Assembly (NCBI GenBank): GCA_964606855.1
Contig: CAZSHM010000001.1
Location: forward strand, 1 to 64,000
DNA length: 64,000 nt
Source of the DNA: UBA7185 sp964606855
Lineage (GTDB): Bacteria; Bacillota; Peptococcia; Peptococcales; Peptococcaceae
Direction: 5' to 3'
This document shows positions 44,838 to 53,439 of the stretch, piece after piece (the first letter of the stretch is position 1; each line of letters opens with the position of its first letter). Under the pieces are notes generated by a model. It did not search any database and was not told where the DNA came from. It saw only the letters and a program-made list of their open reading frames with translations. The position numbers were made by a program, and so were the translations under genes.

Positions 44838-46133
44838 ATGACAGAGGAAAGAGAGGAAGCGGGACAGCACCCGCAGGAGACGGGAAGCGCGGCGAAGAGC
44901 CGGCTGGTCGAGGCGCCGGAAAAACTTCCGGGAGATGGGGGAGAGAATCCCGCGGACGCCGCGCCGGAGGCAGCTGCCGTGCAGCCGACCAGGCTGGAGT
45001 ATCAGGGGAAAGAGATCATCCTGATCCCCACGGCGCACGTGTCCAGACAGAGCGCCGAGATGGTGCGGCGCATCATCGACGAGGAGCGGCCGGACTGCAT
45101 CTGCGTGGAACTGGACGAGGACCGTTATCAGAAGATGCTGCACCCCAAGGAGTGGTCGGAGACGGATCTGGTGCAGGTCATCAAGGAGAAAAAGGTGGGC
45201 TTTATGCTGGCCAATCTGGTGCTCGGCTCCTACCAGCGCAAGCTGGCCGAGCAGCTGCACACCGAAGTCGGGCAGGAGATGCTGGAGGGCATCCGCGCGG
45301 CCGAGGAGACCGGCGCCACCCTGGTGCTGGCGGACCGCAGCCTCCAGACTACTTTTATGCGCATCTGGCGCAAGATGACGCTGTGGGAGAAGGCCAGCCT
45401 CCTGTTCGAGCTGTTTTTTGCTCTGAGCGACGACGAGGAGGCGGAGATCACCGACGAGGAATTGCAGCAGCTCCTGCAGAAGGATATGCTGGAGGCGGCA
45501 ATGGCCTCCATGAAAAAGGATTTTCCGAAGATCGGCGATATCCTGCTCAGCGAGCGGGATCAGCATCTGGCCAACAAGATCAAAAACGCACCGGGGAAAA
45601 AGATTGTGGCCGTACTGGGCGGCGCGCACGTGGCAGGGGTCAAGGAAGAGATCTTCCGGGAGCAGGACATGGAGGAGATCACGACGGTGCCGCCCGCCGG
45701 CAAGGTGGGCAAGGTGATCGGCTGGGCCATCCCCATCGCCATCGTGGCGCTGATCCTCTACGGATTCACGCAGGGAGTGCAGACGGGGATGCACCAGGTT
45801 GCCAGCTGGGTGCTCTGGAACGGCGCGCTGGCCGCGCTTTTCACACTGCTTGTGCGCGGCCATCCGCTGAGCATCCTGACGGCCTTTCTCGTCGCGCCCA
45901 TCTCGTCGCTGAACCCCATGCTGGCCTGCGGCTGGTTCGCTGGCCTGGTGGAGGCCTATGTGCGCAAGCCCACCGTGGAGGACGTGAGCCGCATTTCGGA
46001 GGATATCTTCAGCATCCGGGGGTTTCTGCGCAACCGCTTCCTGCGAACGCTCCTGATCGTGGTGATGGCGAATCTGGGCAGCATGCTGGGCACCTTCGTC
46101 GCGGGGCTGGACATCCTGCACAGCATATTCTGA
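44838..46133 (+). CDS. TraB/PrgY family membrane protein
   Basis: A 431-residue protein related to TraB/PrgY, proposed proteases or erythromycin-esterase-fold enzymes that in Enterococcus limit pheromone activity. After an acidic N-terminus the domain begins with IILIPTAHVSRQSAEMV, followed by CICVELDEDRYQKM and, near residue 260, VAVLGGAHVAGVKEEI, the conserved GxxH and Glu motifs. Four hydrophobic segments form the C-terminal membrane part (VIGWAIPIAIVALILYGF onward). Function in Clostridia is unknown. ATG 44838 has AAAGAGG upstream. The citrate cluster starts 90 bp downstream and may be read from the same promoter. Confidence 0.82.
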   Translation: MTEEREEAGQHPQETGSAAKSRLVEAPEKLPGDGGENPADAAPEAAAVQPTRLEYQGKEIILIPTAHVSRQSAEMVRRIIDEERPDCICVELDEDRYQKMLHPKEWSETDLVQVIKEKKVGFMLANLVLGSYQRKLAEQLHTEVGQEMLEGIRAAEETGATLVLADRSLQTTFMRIWRKMTLWEKASLLFELFFALSDDEEAEITDEELQQLLQKDMLEAAMASMKKDFPKIGDILLSERDQHLANKIKNAPGKKIVAVLGGAHVAGVKEEIFREQDMEEITTVPPAGKVGKVIGWAIPIAIVALILYGFTQGVQTGMHQVASWVLWNGALAALFTLLVRGHPLSILTAFLVAPISSLNPMLACGWFAGLVEAYVRKPTVEDVSRISEDIFSIRGFLRNRFLRTLLIVVMANLGSMLGTFVAGLDILHSIF

Positions 46134-46223
46134 CGTCTTCCGCGCCGCGCGGACGTGCGCGGGATCGAAATTCGGAGAGAGACTCCGCGAAACGCGGGGT
46201 ATCGGGAGAAAGGAGTGGCCGGT

Positions 46224-47642
46224 ATGGCCGGTATAGATGGAAGGAACACGGATTTGTTTGCTGCCATGGGGGGCGTGGAGGTGGAGGTGCCGCGCCTGTA
46301 CGAGGAGACGTTTCCCTACACGGATTTCCCCAAAAACAACTTCATCGAGGGAACCTATCCGTATGATCTCCCGGAGGAGATCTGGGTGACGGACACCACC
46401 TTCCGGGACGGCCAGCAGTCGATGGAGTCCTTCACGCCCAAGCAGATCGAGGATATCTTCACGTATATGCATCTGATGGACAACGGGAACGGCATCATCC
46501 GCCAGAGCGAGTTCTTCATCTACAGCGAGCGCGACCGCGAGGCTGTCGAGCGCTGCCTGGCGCTGGATTACGCCTATCCGCAGATCACCACCTGGATCCG
46601 GCCGCTGCCGAACGACATCGCGCTGGCGGCAAGCATGGGGATCCGGGAGACAGGCATTCTCATGAGCTGCTCCGACTATCACATTTTCGGCAAGCTGGGC
46701 AAGACTCGCCGCGAGGTGTTTCAGATGTATCTGGAAGCGGCCGAGAGCGTCATGGAGAAGGGGATCTGCTGCCGCTGCCATCTGGAGGATATCACGCGCG
46801 CGGACGTCTTTGGCTTTGTGATTCCGCTCATCCGGGCGCTGGACGCGATGGGCAGAGAGGCGGGGATGCCCATCAAGTTCCGGCTCTGCGACACGCTGGG
46901 CGTGGGAAAACCGTTCAGCCGCATAGCCATCCCGCGCGGTGTGCCGGCGCTGGTGCACCACGTCAAGGAGGAGACGGGCGTGGACGCCCGGCAGCTCGAG
47001 TGGCACGGGCACAACGATTACTACTATGCCGCGGCGAACGCCACCGCCGCCTGGCTGCACGGCGCCTCCGGCGTCAGCACGACGCTCCTGGGCATCGGGG
47101 AGCGCACCGGGAACACGCCGCTGGAGGCGATGCTGGTGGAGTATACGCAGATGAAGGACCCCGCGCACCCGCTCAATTTCCACGCGCTGACGGAGATCGC
47201 CCGCTATTTTGAGCGCGAGTTCCGCTATTCGGTGCCGCCCAAGACGCCGTTTGTGGGCGAGGACTTCAACGCCACCAAGGCGGGCATTCACGCCGACGGT
47301 CTGCTCAAGCATGAGGATATCTACAATTCCGTGGACACGCAGAAGCTGTTCAACCGGCCAATCCGCATCGCCGTCAACCAGTTCTCCGGCAGCGCCGGCA
47401 TCGCGGCCTGGATCAACAGCGAGTACGGTTTTCTCGGCGAAGAGAAGATCACCAAGCACGATCCCTTGGTGCAGAAGATCAAGGAATGGATCGATGCCCA
47501 GTATGCCGGCGGCCGCAATACCGCCATCACGGACTGTGAGATGCATTTCCTGGTGGGGAAGTTTATCGTGGGCATCCGCACGGGCAAGGACGAGGACCTG
47601 AACCATATCATCATTCCAGGGGGATGTGAAGAACGTGTCTAA
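46224..47642 (+). CDS. Re-citrate synthase-like enzyme (2-isopropylmalate synthase family)
   Basis: A 472-residue HMGL-like domain enzyme that condenses acetyl-CoA with a 2-oxoacid. The catalytic start DTTFRDGQQS (residues 57-66) and metal-binding EWHGHND are intact. The sequence is of the homocitrate/2-isopropylmalate synthase type but lacks the leucine-sensing C-terminal domain. Because the next two genes are aconitase and isocitrate dehydrogenase, the best call is Re-citrate synthase, as in Clostridium kluyveri and other anaerobes that lack Si-citrate synthase. Homocitrate synthase is the alternative. AAAGGAG is eight bases before ATG 46224. Confidence 0.8.
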   Translation: MAGIDGRNTDLFAAMGGVEVEVPRLYEETFPYTDFPKNNFIEGTYPYDLPEEIWVTDTTFRDGQQSMESFTPKQIEDIFTYMHLMDNGNGIIRQSEFFIYSERDREAVERCLALDYAYPQITTWIRPLPNDIALAASMGIRETGILMSCSDYHIFGKLGKTRREVFQMYLEAAESVMEKGICCRCHLEDITRADVFGFVIPLIRALDAMGREAGMPIKFRLCDTLGVGKPFSRIAIPRGVPALVHHVKEETGVDARQLEWHGHNDYYYAAANATAAWLHGASGVSTTLLGIGERTGNTPLEAMLVEYTQMKDPAHPLNFHALTEIARYFEREFRYSVPPKTPFVGEDFNATKAGIHADGLLKHEDIYNSVDTQKLFNRPIRIAVNQFSGSAGIAAWINSEYGFLGEEKITKHDPLVQKIKEWIDAQYAGGRNTAITDCEMHFLVGKFIVGIRTGKDEDLNHIIIPGGCEERV

Positions 47643-49593
47643 TCTGACAGAAAAAATTATACGGAGCCATCTGACCGACGGCGAAATGCGGGCGGGCGCG
47701 GAGATCGGGCTGAAGATCGACCAGACGCTGACGCAGGACTCCACCGGCACGATGGCGTATCTGGAGCTGGAGGCGATGGGCATCGAGCGCGTGCGCACCA
47801 AGCTCTCGGTGGCCTACATCGACCACAATATGCTGCAGGCGGGGCCGGAAAATTTTGACGACCATCTCTTTATCCAGAGCGCGGCCAAAAATTACGGCAT
47901 CTGGTTCTCCAAGCCGGGCAACGGCATCTGCCATCAGGTGCATTTGGAGCGCTTCGGCGTGCCGGGGGACACCCTGATCGGCTCCGACAGCCACACGCCC
48001 ACGGCGGGGGGACTGGGGATGCTGGCCATCGGCGCGGGCGGCGTCGACGTGGCGGCCGCCATGGCGGGGCGCAGCTACTACATCCAGATGCCGGAGGTGG
48101 TCGAGGTGCGCCTTACGGGCAGCCTTCGGCCCGGGGTTTCCGCCAAGGATATCATTCTCCAGGTGCTGCGGCAGGAGACGGTCAAGGGCGGTGTCAACAA
48201 GGTCTACGAATACACCGGCGAGGGTGTGCGGAGCCTGAGTGTGCCGGAGCGCGCCACCATCACGAACATGGGGGCGGAACTGGGCGCGACCACGTCTATC
48301 TTCCCCAGCGACGAGGCGACGCGCGCGTTCCTGCGATCTATGGGCCGCGAGGACGCTTACCGGCCGCTCTGCGCCGACGCGGATGCCCGCTACTCGAAAA
48401 CGATCGAGGTGGCGCTGGACGCGCTGGAACCCCTGGCGGCCTGTCCGCACAGCCCGGACAAGGTGGTGCCGGTGCGCGAGCTGGCGGGCGAGGTCATCCA
48501 GCAGGTTGCCATCGGCAGCTGCACGAACTCCTCCTATCTGGATCTGGCGAAATGTGCCATGCTGCTCAAAGGGCACAAGGTCCACGAGAATGTTTCCCTG
48601 GTGATCTCGCCGGGATCCAGGCAGATTCTCAAGCGCCTGGCCGATGACGGCCTGCTCTCCGTCTTTCTCGAAGCGGGGGCGCGGGTGCTGGAGTGCGGCT
48701 GCGGGCCCTGCATCGGCATGGGACAGGCGCCGTGCAGCAACGGCAAATCGCTGCGCACGTTCAACCGCAACTTCTACGGCCGCAGCGGGACGAAATCCGC
48801 CGACGTCTATCTGGTGAGCCCGGAGACGGCTGTGGTCTCCGCCCTGGCCGGCGTGATCACCGATCCCACCGCCGACGCGGCGCAGGCGGCACGTTTTGCC
48901 CAGGCGCGGACGCCGGAGCGGTTTGAGATCGACGACAATCTGCTGATCGCGCCCGACGAGGCTTCGATCGGGCGGACGGTGCTCGTCAAGGGCCCGAACA
49001 TCAAGGGTGTGCCCGCCGCGGCGCCGCCGGAGGATGCTCTCTCGGCGCGGGTGCTGACTGTGCTCGGGGACAACATCACGACCGACCACATCATGCCGTC
49101 CAACGCCTCTCTCCTGCCGTACCGCTCCAATATTCCCTACCTGGCGGACTACTGCCTGACGCCCAGCGACGCGCAGTTCCCGGAGAAGGCCAAGCACTAC
49201 GGCGGCGGCATCATCGTGGCGGGGGAGAACTACGGCCAGGGATCGAGCCGCGAGCATGCGGCGCTGGCGCCGCTCTATCTCGGGGTGAAAGCGGTGGTGG
49301 CCAAATCCTTCGCCAGAATCCACAAGCAGAATCTGATCAACAACGGCATTCTGCCGCTCGTCTTCGCGGATCCGGCCGACTACGAAAAAGTCCATGCGGG
49401 CGACGAACTCGCCTTCAGCGATCTCCTGGCGCAGCTGCGTGCCGGACAGGTGACGGCGCGGAACGTGACCACGGGCGAGCGCATCCCTCTGAAAATCGAG
49501 CTGGGCGCGCGGCAGGAGAAACTGCTCCTGGCGGGCGGTCTGCTGACTTCGATTAAGGCGGAGCAGAACAGCAAGGCGGAGCCGGATCGGTGA
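47635..49593 (+). CDS. Aconitate hydratase
   Basis: A 652-residue [4Fe-4S] hydratase converting citrate to isocitrate. The cluster cysteines are in AIGSCTNSSY and ECGCGPCIGMG; substrate motifs GSDSHTPTAGG, and in the C-terminal swivel domain GDNITTDHIMPS and GENYGQGSSREHAAL, are complete. It is of the shorter, mitochondrial/aconitase-type length. The start is uncertain: GTG 47635 has GGGGG about eleven bases upstream, while GTG 47626 nearly touches it; both overlap the end of the synthase gene, indicating coupling. Gene order synthase-aconitase-IDH gives a full route to 2-oxoglutarate. Confidence 0.93.
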   Translation: MSNLTEKIIRSHLTDGEMRAGAEIGLKIDQTLTQDSTGTMAYLELEAMGIERVRTKLSVAYIDHNMLQAGPENFDDHLFIQSAAKNYGIWFSKPGNGICHQVHLERFGVPGDTLIGSDSHTPTAGGLGMLAIGAGGVDVAAAMAGRSYYIQMPEVVEVRLTGSLRPGVSAKDIILQVLRQETVKGGVNKVYEYTGEGVRSLSVPERATITNMGAELGATTSIFPSDEATRAFLRSMGREDAYRPLCADADARYSKTIEVALDALEPLAACPHSPDKVVPVRELAGEVIQQVAIGSCTNSSYLDLAKCAMLLKGHKVHENVSLVISPGSRQILKRLADDGLLSVFLEAGARVLECGCGPCIGMGQAPCSNGKSLRTFNRNFYGRSGTKSADVYLVSPETAVVSALAGVITDPTADAAQAARFAQARTPERFEIDDNLLIAPDEASIGRTVLVKGPNIKGVPAAAPPEDALSARVLTVLGDNITTDHIMPSNASLLPYRSNIPYLADYCLTPSDAQFPEKAKHYGGGIIVAGENYGQGSSREHAALAPLYLGVKAVVAKSFARIHKQNLINNGILPLVFADPADYEKVHAGDELAFSDLLAQLRAGQVTARNVTTGERIPLKIELGARQEKLLLAGGLLTSIKAEQNSKAEPDR

Positions 49594-49687
49594 GCGGGGA
49601 GGACAGACAGCGAAGGCGGAAGCGCCCGGGCGCAGATCGGGATCGCGGCGACGGGGCCGGGACATGGCCCAGAAAAGGGGAAACATC

Positions 49688-50683
49688 ATGCAGACAATCA
49701 CACTGATTTATGGAGACGGCATCGGCAAGGAAGTCATCGCCTCCGCCAAAGCCGTCGTGGAGGCGTCCGGCGCACCTGTAGAATGGGAGGTGCAGGAGGC
49801 CGGTGCGGAGGCGGCGGAAAAATACGGGAAGCCCATCGACGACGCGGTGCTGGAGAGCATCGCGCGCAACGGGGTGGCGCTGAAGGGGCCGACGGCCACG
49901 CCCGTCGGAAAGGGGTTCCGCAGCGTGAACGTGGAGATCCGCAAGCGGCTCGATCTCTACGTCAATCTGCGGCCGCTGCGCTCCTTCACGGGGCTGGACT
50001 CCCTCTATCAGGATATCGATCTGACCATCGTGCGGGAGAACACGGAGGGGCTCTATATCGGCCTGGAGACACAGGTGGACGAGGATCGCGCCGAGGCCAC
50101 CAAGGTCATCACCCGCCGCGCCAGCGAGCGCATTGTGGAGTACGCGTTCGACTATGCCGAGCGGATGGGCAGGCGGAAGGTGACGGCCATCCACAAGGCC
50201 AACATTCTGAAACTGACCGACGGGCTCTTCCTCCGCTGCGCCCGCGCGGTGGCCGGGCGCCATCCGCAGATCGCATTCGGGGATAAGATCATCGACGCCG
50301 CCTGTATGGATCTGGTGTTGAACCCGCACAATTACGATGTGCTGGTGGCGCCCAATCTGTACGGGGACATCCTCTCCGATCTGGCAAGCGCCCTGGTGGG
50401 AGGCCTGGGCGTCGCGCCGGGCGCCAATCTGGGCGACGGGGCGGCGGTCTTTGAGGCGGTGCACGGCAGTGCGCCGGACATCGCGGGGCAGGATCTGGCC
50501 AACCCCACATCCGCCATCCTCTCCGCGGCGATGATGCTCCGGCACATGGGGCTTGCGGCGGAGGCCGGGCGTGTCGAGGATGCCGTGGCAGCCTGCTTTG
50601 CCGCCGGAGAGAGAACCCGTGACTTGGGCGGGCAGATGGGTTGCCGGGCGTTCACCGCGTCGGTGATCGCCCGCATGCGGTAG
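49688..50683 (+). CDS. Isocitrate dehydrogenase (isocitrate/isopropylmalate dehydrogenase family)
   Basis: A 331-residue beta-decarboxylating dehydrogenase that turns isocitrate to 2-oxoglutarate. The substrate loop VRENTEGLYIG, metal-binding Asp residues in DAACMDLVL and NLYGDILSD, and the cofactor loop AVHGSAPDIAG are present. The short single-domain length fits the NAD-type enzymes rather than the larger E. coli form; 3-isopropylmalate or homoisocitrate dehydrogenase are alternatives that the preceding aconitase makes less likely. AAAAGGGG precedes ATG 49688, about 95 bp after the aconitase stop. It ends the cluster. Confidence 0.88.
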   Translation: MQTITLIYGDGIGKEVIASAKAVVEASGAPVEWEVQEAGAEAAEKYGKPIDDAVLESIARNGVALKGPTATPVGKGFRSVNVEIRKRLDLYVNLRPLRSFTGLDSLYQDIDLTIVRENTEGLYIGLETQVDEDRAEATKVITRRASERIVEYAFDYAERMGRRKVTAIHKANILKLTDGLFLRCARAVAGRHPQIAFGDKIIDAACMDLVLNPHNYDVLVAPNLYGDILSDLASALVGGLGVAPGANLGDGAAVFEAVHGSAPDIAGQDLANPTSAILSAAMMLRHMGLAAEAGRVEDAVAACFAAGERTRDLGGQMGCRAFTASVIARMR

Positions 50684-50913
50684 CGGGGAACCCTGCGCCT
50701 GCTTTTCGGAGGAGCCGAGTGCAGGACGGCAGTATTTCCAGCAGCAGATTTTGGGAGGAAGCAGTTTTACAGATTTGTTCTCGGCGGCAGCACGCCGGGA
50801 GATCGCGCGGTCTGGAAGGAGCGCTCGGCGGAGGATTGTCCGCGGCGCTGCGGACGGGCTGCGCTTTTTTATCCGCGCGCGTGCCGCGGAGGCCGCTTCA
50901 AAATCCACAACCT
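50684..50913. other. Intergenic region before the second gap
   Basis: No gene or clear terminator recognised. The last 49 bases (50865-50913) are repeated exactly after the gap. Confidence 0.5.
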
Positions 50914-51013
50914 NNNNNNNNNNNNNNNNNNNNNNNNNNNNNNNNNNNNNNNNNNNNNNNNNNNNNNNNNNNNNNNNNNNNNNNNNNNNNNNNNNNNNNN
51001 NNNNNNNNNNNNN
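50914..51013. other. Assembly gap of 100 N with duplicated flanks
   Basis: Exactly 100 undetermined bases. The 49 bases before (50865-50913) equal the 49 after (51014-51062), so the contigs overlap and little or no sequence is missing. Confidence 0.93.
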
Positions 51014-51054
51014 TTTTTTATCCGCGCGCGTGCCGCGGAGGCCGCTTCAAAATC

Positions 51055-51071
51055 CACAACCTGTGGTTGTG
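51055..51071. promoter_or_regulatory. Inverted repeat upstream of the MFS gene
   Basis: CACAACC (51055-51061) and GGTTGTG (51065-51071) around TGT, about 30 bp upstream of the -35 box at 51102. A candidate regulator site. Confidence 0.4.
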
Positions 51072-51101
51072 TAATATAAAAACTGCACAGATAGCGTTCG
51101 T

Positions 51102-51131
51102 TTCACAAGCAGCCAGGGAGCCGTTTATAAT
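51102..51131 (+). promoter_or_regulatory. Promoter of the MFS gene
   Basis: TTCACA (51102-51107), 18-bp spacer, TATAAT (51126-51131). The AT-rich leader to ATG 51318 is about 180 nt. Confidence 0.55.
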
Positions 51132-51317
51132 GTAATTGATAAATGTATTTTATATTTTCCGGAAACAGTAAAATACAGTGCAGGAGTTTCGCAGGATTTT
51201 TGAAGAGCAGGAAGAAAGGGCTCCTCAAAAGGTTTTGCGAAGGTTGCTTTTGCGGAACAAAGCAAGAGCAACGGATGACAAGCGGAAATCCAATAGTCCG
51301 AATAGGAAGTGTTTTTG

Positions 51318-52733
51318 ATGGCAAACGCAGCAGCTGCCGCAGGCAGCAATTATTTTGACGGCATGACCAAGTTGGGGAAAACCCATAAGCATTTTCTGTG
51401 GATCGCCGCGGTGTGCTATTTCTTCGACCAGATGGATATGCAGCTGTTCGGCTATATCACGCCGGCGTTGATGGAAGATCTGGGTTTCACCCTGGAACAA
51501 ATTTCGCAGATGAACTCTATGAACTTCCTGGGTATGTGCCTGGGAGGATTCTTCGGAGGCCTGATCGCGACCCGCATCGGCAGAAAGAAGACGCTGCTCG
51601 GGCTTGTCGCGCTGTTCTCCACCGCATCCATTATCAACGGGTTGAGCGGGCATTATTTGAACTTCATGATTATGCGGTTCCTGATCGGATTCGGCACGGT
51701 CGGCATGGTGACGGTGGCCATGGTGTACATGGCGGAGATGCTGCCGTCGGCAACCAGAGGCAAGTATCAGGCGCTCTCCATCGCCTGCGGTACGTTGGGC
51801 ATCCCGTTCGGCGCTTTCTTCGCGGCCGCGGTGATCGGCATCGGCGTCCACACTTGGCGCTGGTGCTTCATGGTGGGCGGCATCGGTATCCTTCTGGTTC
51901 CCATCGGGATGAAATGGCTCAAGGAATCGCCGCGCTGGCTGGTTATGAAGAACCGTGTGAAAGAGGCGGAAGACATCGTCTCGGAATGCACCGGGATGCC
52001 TTGCGATCTGAGTGCGCTGGCGGCGGACTGCGCCAATGAGAAACCGGTTTCCACCTGGCAGACAATCAAAATCATGTTCAGCAAATCGTTTATCCGTCAG
52101 ACGATCGTGGTCTTTGTACTCTCCTGGGGCGCGACGCTGGGCGTATTCTACATTTCCTCCTACGGCGTCACCTTTATGGTGGATATGGGCTGGGCCTATG
52201 AGATCGTCATGATCATCAGCGCCACGGGCGTGATCGGGACGCCGCTCGGCGATGTCACCGTATCGCTGTTTTCCGACAAAGGCGGCCGCCGAATCCCGAT
52301 CATCATCATGTCCTGCATCGCGGGCGCGCTCTGCGTCCTGCGCGGCTGGGATACGGAGCCGATGGCAAATCTGTTCAACAGTTCCGGGTCGCTTGTCTGG
52401 CCGATCCTGTTGGCGATTCAGGGCATCTTGGTCTCCGCGTTCTGCGGCGGGACGATGACGCTGATGTGGACGTACCTGGCGGAGAGCTATCCGACCCGCA
52501 TCCGCAGCAACGCGACCGGCATCGTGTTCGCGTCGGGACGCCTGATCGCGGTGCCCGTGACGCTGACCGTGCCTGCGGCCTATGCGCTCGGCGGGTATTT
52601 CGGCGTCAATATCATCAATGCGCTCTGGTATTTCATACCGGCTCTGTTTGCGCTCCTCTGGGGGATCAATTCCGCTCAGAAATCGCTGGAGGAACTGGAG
52701 GCTGAGGCAGAGCGCCTGGTTCTCAAAGGATAA
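51318..52733 (+). CDS. MFS transporter, sugar/organic-acid porter type
   Basis: A 471-residue carrier with 12 predicted helices. The loop-2/3 motif GGFFGGLIATRIGRKKTL, the mid-loop sequence LKESPRWLVMKNR and the loop after helix 8, SDKGGRRIPI, follow the sugar-porter and aromatic-acid:H+ symporter pattern. The substrate is not evident; anionic organic compounds are common for this group. It starts an apparent transcription unit with a small DUF-like membrane protein and an alkaline-phosphatase-fold enzyme, so uptake of a phosphorylated or sulfated organic molecule is conceivable. ATG 51318 has AGGAAG upstream. Confidence 0.85.
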   Translation: MANAAAAAGSNYFDGMTKLGKTHKHFLWIAAVCYFFDQMDMQLFGYITPALMEDLGFTLEQISQMNSMNFLGMCLGGFFGGLIATRIGRKKTLLGLVALFSTASIINGLSGHYLNFMIMRFLIGFGTVGMVTVAMVYMAEMLPSATRGKYQALSIACGTLGIPFGAFFAAAVIGIGVHTWRWCFMVGGIGILLVPIGMKWLKESPRWLVMKNRVKEAEDIVSECTGMPCDLSALAADCANEKPVSTWQTIKIMFSKSFIRQTIVVFVLSWGATLGVFYISSYGVTFMVDMGWAYEIVMIISATGVIGTPLGDVTVSLFSDKGGRRIPIIIMSCIAGALCVLRGWDTEPMANLFNSSGSLVWPILLAIQGILVSAFCGGTMTLMWTYLAESYPTRIRSNATGIVFASGRLIAVPVTLTVPAAYALGGYFGVNIINALWYFIPALFALLWGINSAQKSLEELEAEAERLVLKG

Positions 52734-52807
52734 ACCTTCCTCCCGGATGGTTCCGGCAATTTTTGCCGAACCGCGCTCTGCGCGGCAGAAGAAGGGGGAT
52801 GCGCGGC

Positions 52808-53215
52808 ATGTTCAATATCCACTATTTTATTGGTCTGCTGTTTTTGCTGGGCGGGATCGGACTCATCGCTTCGACCTTCTACGTACAAAAGCAGGAGGAT
52901 AAGGTGCGCATGCCGGGCTTTTATACAACGGCGGAGATCCTTTCCATCAAGCGGAAAAACGCTGGGGAGACAGCGGTCACTTTCGCGTTCACCAAGGACT
53001 TTAAGCCCCGGGAAGTAACCAATCTTTTTCCCGCCGATGAGGCGGAGCACTGGGTGGAGGGGCGGCGCGCGCTCATCGTCTATGATGAAGCGGCAAACAA
53101 GATTTACTACAATCCGATGGCGCGATATCGCCGCAAACAGGCGATCTTGATGGTGGCAGGCTTTCTGGTGCTGCTCTTCGGCGTTTCCTGGATCCTGTTC
53201 GCCAGCCGTCTGTAG
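52808..53215 (+). CDS. Two-helix membrane protein with small outer domain (DUF3592-like)
   Basis: A 135-residue protein with a membrane helix at each end (IGLLFLLGGIGLIASTFY and ILMVAGFLVLLFGVSWILF) and a compact beta-rich middle (TTAEILSIKRKNAGETAVTF ... ALIVYDEAANKIYYNP). This resembles DUF3592-type proteins, which have no known function; the assignment is tentative. ATG 52808 is chosen because AAGGGGG lies nine bases before it; ATG 52799 sits directly on that site. It lies between the MFS gene and the large phosphatase-fold gene on the same strand. Confidence 0.6.
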   Translation: MFNIHYFIGLLFLLGGIGLIASTFYVQKQEDKVRMPGFYTTAEILSIKRKNAGETAVTFAFTKDFKPREVTNLFPADEAEHWVEGRRALIVYDEAANKIYYNPMARYRRKQAILMVAGFLVLLFGVSWILFASRL

Positions 53216-53439
53216 CAGTCCCGGAGAGGGGAGGTATTCCACAACTTCTTGTTGTTGGTTTTGCAGAAGGTACAAGTTTGTCCGCTTTACAAATCCGAAA
53301 GGAGGGACTCGCATCAGGAGCGACGCAAAGAAACTGTGCGCGCGTGCGGCGCAGTGTCAGGGATGATGCGGAAGGCCACCGCGCAAACGCCCGGAGAGAA
53401 CCATCTCCGGTGCAGAATTGAGACAAGGAGGATTTTCAA

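Noticed and set aside
44772..47801. Open frame of 1009 codons on the minus strand opposite the TraB and citrate genes
   Set aside because: It is antisense to two clear enzyme genes, has no ribosome site or family similarity, and its His/Arg/Leu-rich composition is that of a GC-rich shadow frame.
50865..51062. 49-bp direct repeat flanking N, as an attachment site
   Set aside because: It flanks exactly 100 N and is explained by contig overlap; no integrase is nearby.
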